DNA from: Chloroflexota bacterium
Lineage (GTDB): Bacteria; Chloroflexota; Chloroflexia; Chloroflexales; Herpetosiphonaceae
Reading direction: 5' to 3'
Length of the DNA stretch: 64,000 bases
Assembly (NCBI GenBank): GCA_020161265.1
Contig: JAIUOC010000005.1
Span: 62,001-126,000 of the forward strand
A program made the position numbers and the translations under genes. Positions 49,071 through 56,500 of the stretch are shown here, in pieces. Every line of letters starts with the position of its first letter. Within the stretch, counting starts at the first letter, position 1. The notes under the pieces are model-generated. The model was not told the origin of the DNA and did no database searches. It saw only the letters and a list, made by a program, of their open reading frames with translations.

Positions 49071-50783
49071 TTAGAGTTCTTCGCCAAATCGGGCGCTGTA
49101 ATGATTGAACACATAGGCTCCGAAACACAGCACAATCAAGGCGGTCAGGCCAGTTCGGGCAACTCCATCGAGGCTGGGCAAGCCAGGCGTTGGATAATCG
49201 GGAATGTTGGTGACCCCACCATAGGCAATATCGCGATAGAAATCGACAATCGAGGCCATTGGGTTGAGCCAACGCACCAGTTTGGCATAATTGGCACTGG
49301 CAATATTATCTAAGGGATAAAATACTGGTGTGATAAAAAACCACAATTGCAGCACAATCCCCATAATATGCGAAACATCACGATAAAACACGATTACCGA
49401 TGATAAGAATAAAATCATGCCCAAAATGAACATGCTTTCGATCACAATAATCACAGGCATCAATAAAAGCGTGGCTTTGATTGGCGCACCAGTGATGAAC
49501 ATAATCAAAAACATGATTGGCAAGGCCAGCATAAAATTCACCAAATTGGAAATTAATGTGGTGATTGGCAGAATTTCACGGGGAAAATACACTTTTTTAA
49601 CTAAATTAGCATTGCTGATCACGCTCATCATGCCTTCCGCCATGCCGCCGATAAAGTAATTCCACGGTAATAACGCCACCATCAAGAAAATATGAAAATG
49701 GCGAATATTGGAATTCAGCAGCAAGCCAAAAATTAAATAGAAGATTGAAATCATCAATAATGGATTGAGCAACGACCAAACATAGCCCAATGCCGAGTTT
49801 TTGTAGCGTGAACGTAAATCGCGCAGCACCAAGTTGCGAATGAGTTCGCGATATTCCCACAGCTCGCGAACTTTATCGACGATGCCGATTGCCCGATCGG
49901 CTAACACCAACAAAATCCCACCAACAATCCCAACAATCAAAGCTAAACCAAATTTGAGCACAAAATTTTGCGAACGGGCCTCGGTTGGCAAGATTGCCGC
50001 TTGTTTGACATAGGCTGCGCTGATTTGGCTATCATCGGATTGGTAGCGTGGGTCGGAGTAGAGCACATCGGTCAGGATTGTGCCAATCAAGCCACGGGCG
50101 GTTTTGAGGTCGCGTGCCCGTTCGGCTGGTAAATCTGGTTGCCGTAACTCAAAAGCAATTTGATCAAAGCGTACTTCGAATGCTCGAATCAGATCATTCA
50201 AATCTTCGGCGTTGATTGTTGGCAGCTCAGTGCTGGCGTGCAGCGAAAAATCAAAGGCTTGCACACCGATCAATTCGCGCAACCGTCGCCCAAGCTCATC
50301 GTTAGCAGGCTGATTTTTGAGCAATAAGCCCAGCTCATACTCCATCAAACGGCGCAAACTATCACGACCACCAGCCGCGCGAATTTGCTGAATCAGCTTT
50401 TGGGCGGTGTAATCGGCGGCAGCTTGGGCATTTTCAGGCGAAGTGGCTTGAGCGGTCAGGATCAGGCTTCCATCAGCAGTGGGCGCGGCGCAGGCTGAGC
50501 CAAAGGTATTGCTGCCAAATTTGGGCAAAATGCTTTTGACCACGTTGCGACTGGCATCGCACAACTGATTTTGCAACGCTTGCTCGGCCATAAAACTGCG
50601 ATAGCGCTGGGCATCGAGTTGAATCGTGGCGCTAGCATCGTATTGAACCGTTTGAAAAAACAGAGTTGGCGCTGAAATCAGCAAGGTCATGCCAATCGTC
50701 AGCAACAACAAAAACCAATGAAAGCCGCCCAACCGACGACGTTGGCCATTTACGGTACGTGCGGCGTTGATGGTTTGAGCCAT
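49071..50783 (-). CDS. Wzz-like / Wzm fusion permease
   Basis: 570 residues, about twice a normal Wzm. The N-terminal ~300 residues look like a polysaccharide co-polymerase (Wzz): TM at 22-43, a long extracytoplasmic helical region, AAILPTEARSQN before a second TM at 276-296. From about 311 a complete ABC-2 polysaccharide permease follows: YRELIRNLVLRDLRSRYKNS, LGYVWSLLNPLL, YFPREILPI and WFFITPVFYPLD. The fusion would place chain-length control and export in one chain. GAGGAG precedes the ATG; the start lies within the end of the deacetylase gene (34-base overlap). Confidence 0.88.
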   Translation of the reverse strand: MAQTINAARTVNGQRRRLGGFHWFLLLLTIGMTLLISAPTLFFQTVQYDASATIQLDAQRYRSFMAEQALQNQLCDASRNVVKSILPKFGSNTFGSACAAPTADGSLILTAQATSPENAQAAADYTAQKLIQQIRAAGGRDSLRRLMEYELGLLLKNQPANDELGRRLRELIGVQAFDFSLHASTELPTINAEDLNDLIRAFEVRFDQIAFELRQPDLPAERARDLKTARGLIGTILTDVLYSDPRYQSDDSQISAAYVKQAAILPTEARSQNFVLKFGLALIVGIVGGILLVLADRAIGIVDKVRELWEYRELIRNLVLRDLRSRYKNSALGYVWSLLNPLLMISIFYLIFGLLLNSNIRHFHIFLMVALLPWNYFIGGMAEGMMSVISNANLVKKVYFPREILPITTLISNLVNFMLALPIMFLIMFITGAPIKATLLLMPVIIVIESMFILGMILFLSSVIVFYRDVSHIMGIVLQLWFFITPVFYPLDNIASANYAKLVRWLNPMASIVDFYRDIAYGGVTNIPDYPTPGLPSLDGVARTGLTALIVLCFGAYVFNHYSARFGEEL

Positions 50784-52540
50784 ATCGTAATCTCCTCGGC
50801 GGAGTTTGCTGGTAAATCAAGAATCAGCCGATGGTTAGCCTGATCAAAATTGCCTTTATCACTACCAGTGCTCTCAGCCGGAAGCCGCAAGCTAAGCTGG
50901 GCTAAATCGAAACGGCTGGGATTGGCGAGCTGAAGCCGAAGTTGATCAGGGGTTTGTTCGATAGTAAGTTGGAGCGTTTGGCGTGCTCGCCAGCGGTCGG
51001 CAATCTCCGGCACAGTGGCGATCCACGCTTGGGCATCAACTGCCTGTTGAATTGCCGTTTGCCAAACGCCAATTTGCTCAGGGTTGTAAATTTCGTAATT
51101 ATGGGCATAGATATCGATCACACCGCCGCTAGCGATGGCTTGCTGCAAATAATTGGTTGCAGTCACAGCGGTTTGCGGGGTCAGGTAAACATCGGGCAGG
51201 GCAACCAGATCGTGGCCTGGCAATTGGCGCGGTTGCCACCAACGCCGATCGATCAACAAGTGACGATCATTCAGGCCGCGCTGTAGGTTGGTAGCATCGA
51301 GCACGCGAGTACGCACGATGGTGCGAATGCCTGCGGCTTGTAATGTTTGCCAGTGAGCTTCGGTCATACCATCGCTGCCGCCATACGGAAAAGCCAAACT
51401 GCTGGCGGGTGCGATGCCCTGACTGCTTGCCACCGCCTGCCACTCGTTGCTGTCGCTGGCTAACTCTTTGGCATGGGCAAAGCCAACGTACATATGGCTA
51501 AATGTATGACTTTCGATCGTTTGCTGAGCATTTCGCAGCGGCTCAAGCAAATCGCCAAAATACCAGGCTGGATCGCTCTCGACCGTGCCATAGGGATCAT
51601 AGCTGAACCACGGCGTTTGTGACCAATCGATGGTTTGCCAACGGCGCGGCGTGCTGGCAGCCCAAGCAAAGGTTGGATCGTCCATCCATGTGCGACGCTC
51701 TTGGTTGCCGAATAAAAAATTGTAGCCATTGCCAAACCATGTGCCGCGAATCTGATGCGGCGCAAACAAGCCCAGCAAATTGAATGTGCCTTGGCGAGCT
51801 TGCAAACCCAAGGTCGTGGCGCTGCTGATCGCATCGGTTGGTAAACTGAGCGAGTGAATCGCCCCGCCCATGGCTGTTTCCCAATCGACGCTAAAACTTA
51901 CGGCGGCAATTGCGCCCTGTGGATAGGGTTCGATGTAAATGCCAGCCGCTGCCATACTCAAATTATCAAGATAAATTGGGTCATCAGAAAGTGCGTGGAT
52001 GGAAATTGCTAGCCAAGCGGCTTGATTGGGGCTGGGTTCAGTTTCAACCAACACGGGAGTCCACGTGGCTGCGCCTTGGCTATCGAAGCCCAGCAAAACC
52101 GGAGTTTGTTTATCGAGCCGAATATCATCGCCAGCAGCATCGATCCAATGCACCCAAACCTGAATTTGTGCGCCCAGACTGCTGCGCTGCGTACCGGGAT
52201 CGATCAGGGCCTGAAAGCCTAGTCGATAGCGCTGGCCTGCTTGGGCAGTTAAGCGTGGTGAACGGGCAAAACTATTGACCCCATACAACTGCAAGCTGTA
52301 TTGATCATCGAGCACATAGCCATTGGTGGTATCGGCGCGTTTGAGGCCATTGCCCGACCAACCATCGGGAATCCCGTTATCGGCGGCGCTCTGCCAATCG
52401 GCGTTAGCCAAAATATTGCCACCTGTCCAGATGCGTGGCGAACGATCGGGGCGTAACCACTGAGCGATCAACAGGCTGCCAAGGCCCAACAAAGCCATGG
52501 TCAGAAGAAGAATGATCGAAGATTGGCGAAACCGCTGCAT
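50750..52540 (-). CDS. Exported polysaccharide deacetylase with N-terminal carbohydrate-binding-like domain
   Basis: 596 residues. An uncleaved signal/anchor (IILLLTMALLGLGSLLIAQW) is followed by a beta-sandwich at about 40-200 (CBM-like: NADWQSAADNGIPDGWSG ... LDNLSM). A NodB-type domain follows, with SVDWE at 217-221 supplying metal-binding Asp and HTFSH at 345-349, then FPYGGSDG. A C-terminal ~80-residue beta domain ends the protein. It would remove acetyl groups from a surface glycan. First gene of the operon leading into the Wzz-Wzm fusion, Wzt and the membrane protein. Confidence 0.85.
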   Translation of the reverse strand: MQRFRQSSIILLLTMALLGLGSLLIAQWLRPDRSPRIWTGGNILANADWQSAADNGIPDGWSGNGLKRADTTNGYVLDDQYSLQLYGVNSFARSPRLTAQAGQRYRLGFQALIDPGTQRSSLGAQIQVWVHWIDAAGDDIRLDKQTPVLLGFDSQGAATWTPVLVETEPSPNQAAWLAISIHALSDDPIYLDNLSMAAAGIYIEPYPQGAIAAVSFSVDWETAMGGAIHSLSLPTDAISSATTLGLQARQGTFNLLGLFAPHQIRGTWFGNGYNFLFGNQERRTWMDDPTFAWAASTPRRWQTIDWSQTPWFSYDPYGTVESDPAWYFGDLLEPLRNAQQTIESHTFSHMYVGFAHAKELASDSNEWQAVASSQGIAPASSLAFPYGGSDGMTEAHWQTLQAAGIRTIVRTRVLDATNLQRGLNDRHLLIDRRWWQPRQLPGHDLVALPDVYLTPQTAVTATNYLQQAIASGGVIDIYAHNYEIYNPEQIGVWQTAIQQAVDAQAWIATVPEIADRWRARQTLQLTIEQTPDQLRLQLANPSRFDLAQLSLRLPAESTGSDKGNFDQANHRLILDLPANSAEEITIWLKPSTPHVP

Positions 52541-52629
52541 CAAAAGCCCTTCAAGCTAGTGCGTGCTCAACGCAATAGCGCATTTTAACACAGGGCTGGC
52601 GGCTTGACAAAAAATTGGGCCTCAACGAT

Positions 52630-53328
52630 TTACTCAGCCACTCCCATCCACTCGCGCTGCTGCACAAGTATTACGTCCTCCGAGCTTGGGTAAGCAAGGG
52701 CGGCGGCGTAGCCAGCAGGCGCACTGAGCGGCTGAACATGCCATTGATCGACGGTGTTTTCGCGGTTCCATTCAAGGGCTTGGGCAATTTCTGGTTCGAT
52801 CGAGACGGCAAAGCTGGAGAGTGGCAACGAAAGGCCCATGCCATGGGCTTTGATATAGGCTTCTTTGCGTGTCCAACAGCGAAAAAATGCAGCAGTCTGA
52901 TCATCAGCATTCAGCACGGCTTGGCGTTCGCTAGGGGCAAAATAATGCTGAGCAATCCCTGCCAAGTCGTCAAGCTGGCGTTGTTCTTCGATATCTACGC
53001 CGATGGTAGCAAGTTGGCTGAGGCCAAGTAGGCCGTAGTTGCCAGCATGTGAGAGGTTAAAGCTCAAATCGACCTCGGCCAATAAGGGCTTGCCATAGTT
53101 GTTTTGGCTAAATTCAAGGCTGCTTGGGTCGCGGCCAAGGTATTCGGCCAAAATCAGGCGCATTGCTCCACGGCAAATCGTGTAGCGCACTTGATCATGC
53201 TCGAAATGAAAACGCAGCGCCCGCGATTGCTCCTCGGTGTTGAGCACAGCCCAAAAACGGCTACGTTGGGGGCGCAGCCGCGTTAAGTCGAGGAGCCAAA
53301 TGTCGATTGTGTTAGCAGTTAAGAGCAT
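52630..53328 (-). CDS. Sfp-type 4'-phosphopantetheinyl transferase
   Basis: 232 residues from the ATG at 53328, which has no clear ribosome site because the start lies inside repeat copy 10; a second in-frame ATG is at 53349. Motifs: NNYGKPLL, DLSFNLSHAGNYGLL, GVDIEE (Mg2+-binding Asp and Glu) and FFRCWTRKEAYIKAHGMGL. It converts apo carrier proteins to holo form using CoA. It lies 170 bases after the NRPS genes on the same strand and would activate their T domains. Confidence 0.93.
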   Translation of the reverse strand: MLLTANTIDIWLLDLTRLRPQRSRFWAVLNTEEQSRALRFHFEHDQVRYTICRGAMRLILAEYLGRDPSSLEFSQNNYGKPLLAEVDLSFNLSHAGNYGLLGLSQLATIGVDIEEQRQLDDLAGIAQHYFAPSERQAVLNADDQTAAFFRCWTRKEAYIKAHGMGLSLPLSSFAVSIEPEIAQALEWNRENTVDQWHVQPLSAPAGYAAALAYPSSEDVILVQQREWMGVAE

Positions 53329-53505
53329 AGAACATAGAGCATAGAACATAGGATCATTTGATCCACGAAGGACACGAAGCGCACGAAGGAAGAATTGGCT
53401 GTAGGCTATTGGCTCTAGGCTTTGGATCTCAAGTTTCTAACCAGTTTCCGATAGCCTATCGCCTGAATCCTAGTGCCTCATCCTTCATCCCTCATCCTTC
53501 ATCCT
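53326..53505. repeat. Dispersed modular intergenic repeat, copy 10
   Basis: Starts with CATAGAACATAGAG and CATAGAACATAGG (the latter identical to the trpC end), then TTTGATCCACGAAGGACACG, GGCTGTAGGCTATTGGC with an inverted GCCTATCGCC arm, and CATCCTTCATCCCTCATCC. It covers both the PPTase start codon and the NRPS stop codon; the last residues of the NRPS (MKG-stop) are encoded by the repeat. Confidence 0.82.
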
Positions 53506-56500
53506 TTCATCGTCACGGCGATTATACCATCGGCTTGGGCTTGAATCGTATCGCGGTCGCTGGCAATTTCAGCGTCAGGGATGGCATCAGGCAGGGCATC
53601 TTCCATGTAGCGTAATGGGTGATAGTTGAAGCCGATCAAGGCCCAAATTGCCGCACCTAAACCAACCACTACCATCAACAGGCCAATCCCGCGATCAGGC
53701 CCAACTCCGAAGAGCCAACCCAAACTGCTGCTGAGTGCACCATTTGCTTCGAGCAAAGGGCCAAATAGTTTATCGGCCAACGGCCCAGCCAGCCAATAGC
53801 CCAACGGGATGCTGAGCATGGCCAGCATTTGGTTGGTTGCTTGCACCCGCCCTTGTAGCTCTAGGCCAACTTTGGTTTGGATGAGCACTTGCCAGTGGGC
53901 GTTGACTAGCGAAATTGCAAACCACATGCCAAACATGGCCAAGGCCACCAACCATACCGAAGGCCGCAACCCTGCTAAGGCAATGAAAAAGCCTTCGAGA
54001 ATGACGAAGCCAACCATGCCCTCGGCGCGGCGCTGCAAGCCGCCCCATAAGCTCATAAATAAGCCGCCGAGGAAGCCGCCCAAGGCACAAGCTGCGCTGA
54101 CAATGCCTAATTCGGCAGGCCCACCAAACGAGAGTACCAACGGACTCATGCTAATGCTGGCGATGCCAAACCAGATGTTGCCCAAGGCGAAAAACAGCAC
54201 CATCGCCACTAAACTTGGGCGCTTGATGATATATTCCCAGCCGCGCACAATTTCGCGCAGCAATGGCTCCTCGCGCTTGTGATAGAGTGTGTTGGGGAAG
54301 CGTACCAAGAACAATACCCCAATTCCCAAGCTGAACGAAATGAAGTCGAGCAAAAAGACTCCGCCCAAGCCAAAGAAGGCCACCATGCCGCCTGCAATAA
54401 ACGGCGCAATCAGCCCGCCCGTGGCTGAGCCAAGCTGAATCACGCCGTTGGCATGGCCCAGATATTGTTTGGGCACAAGTTGGGTCATGGCTGCGGCATA
54501 CGCTGGGCGCTGGAAGGTTCCGGCAATCGAGCTAATCGCCGCCGTGAGGTAAATGTGCCAAACCTCAAGTTTATTGGCCCATAGCAGCATGGCAATTACA
54601 ATTGTCGAAAGCGCCGAAATTGTATCAGCAATAATCATAATCCAGCGCCGATCCCAGCGGTCGGCGATTGCTCCAGCCAATGGCGAAACCAGCAAACTTG
54701 GTAGCATTGAGGCAATCGCGGTAAAGGCAAAATCGCTGACTGTGCCAGTTCGTTGGTAGATCCAAATGCCCAAGGCGAAGCTCGATAAACTTGAGCCAAG
54801 CATCGAAACTAGCTGGCCCAAGGCGACCATAAAGAAGATTCGTAGGCTGGGCATGCTGGTTTTGTGCGATTTTGATTTGACTGCCGCTTGAATTGATCGT
54901 GGTTGTTGCCATTGCTCGGTTTGTTGCTCGATGATTTGACCCAATTCGTCGGCTTGATGTTTGAGAAAATAATGGCCAGCGTGGGGAATTACATGCAACG
55001 TGACGTTATTGCTGAAATATTCCCATTCGCGGTAGCGCTCTTGGTAATATTCGGTTGCCCGATCCATCTCGCCGATGATACAGGCGATTGGGGCTTTGAG
55101 TTGTTGCGGCTGTTTTTGGGCAAAGGCTTGGGTGAAATAACGCTCAACTTCACGCGCATCATGGCGCAAACTGCGCATTACAAAGGTTTGTTCTGCTTGA
55201 TCGACAATTTCGGTGAAGCCACCCAACGCGCGGAGAAAATCGCGATATGTCCGATCCGACATCCAACGATCGGCGGGCATAAGTTTGTTGAGCCATTCAA
55301 AGAAGCGGCCTGGCACGCGGGCCGCCGGAAAATTGCCACCGAGCACAATCCCCTGAACTTCGCGGCCTGCTTGCTCCAACAAGCGGCCAATTTCTACGGT
55401 CATGGCGCTGCCAACACAATGACCATACAATACAATTGGCCCTTGGGTTTTGGCTTGAATTTCGCTGGCAAGCTGATTTGCCACCACTTCTAAGGCTTGC
55501 AATGGCTCGTCGGGGCGGCTGAAATCGTGGCCAGGTAGTTCGGCGGCCAATAACCGATAGCCCTTGGGCATGGCTTGGGCCAATGGTTGATAGGTGATCG
55601 CGCTGCCGCCACCATAGGGAATTGCCACAATCGTGGTGTGCTGTTTAGCCTGTGCTTTGGTCAATTCATAGAGCATGCCGCCGCTCTCAGCGCTGCTTGC
55701 ACCCAAGAGATGAGCGGCCAATTCGCGCACTGTCGGATATTTGAACAGTGTCATGACGCTGACATGGCTGCCAATTTTGCGCACAACCCGAATTGCCTTA
55801 AATGATTCGCCGCCTAAATCGAAGAAATTATCGTCGATGCCAACCTGATCAAGCCCCAAAACCTCGGCCCAAATTTCTGCCAATTCATGTTCAGTGGCGG
55901 TTTGCGGCGCAACATAGCTATCGAGATTGCGCTCGTTGCTGGGGGCGGGCAAGGCGCGGCGTTCAATTTTGCCATTGGGGTTCAACGGCAATCCATCTAA
56001 TTCAACAAAGGCAGTTGGCACCATATAATCGGGCAAACTATTGCGCAAGGCCTCGCGAATGCTGCCGATATTCAGGCTTTGGCCTGCTTCTGGCACGATA
56101 TAGGCGACCAAGCGCTTATCACCTGGTGTGTCTTCGCGCAAAATCACCACGCTATTGGCAACCTGTGCCTGAGCCTGAATCGCGGTTTCGATCTCGCTTA
56201 ACTCGACGCGATAGCCACGAATTTTGACTTGCAGATCGATCCGGCCCAAAAATTCAATCGCACCATCAGGCTGGTAGCGTACCAAATCGCCGCTGCGATA
56301 GAGTCGTGCTCCGGCTTCGGCACTAAATGGATTGGGCACAAAACGCTCGGCAGTCAGATCGGGCCGCCCGATGTAGCCGCGCCCTACGCCAGCGCCGCCA
56401 ACGTAGAGTTCGCCTGGTACACCTTGCGGCGTTGGTTGCATTCGGCGATCGAGCACATAAATTTGCACATTGCCCAGTGGTCGGCCAAGTGGCACGGTAC

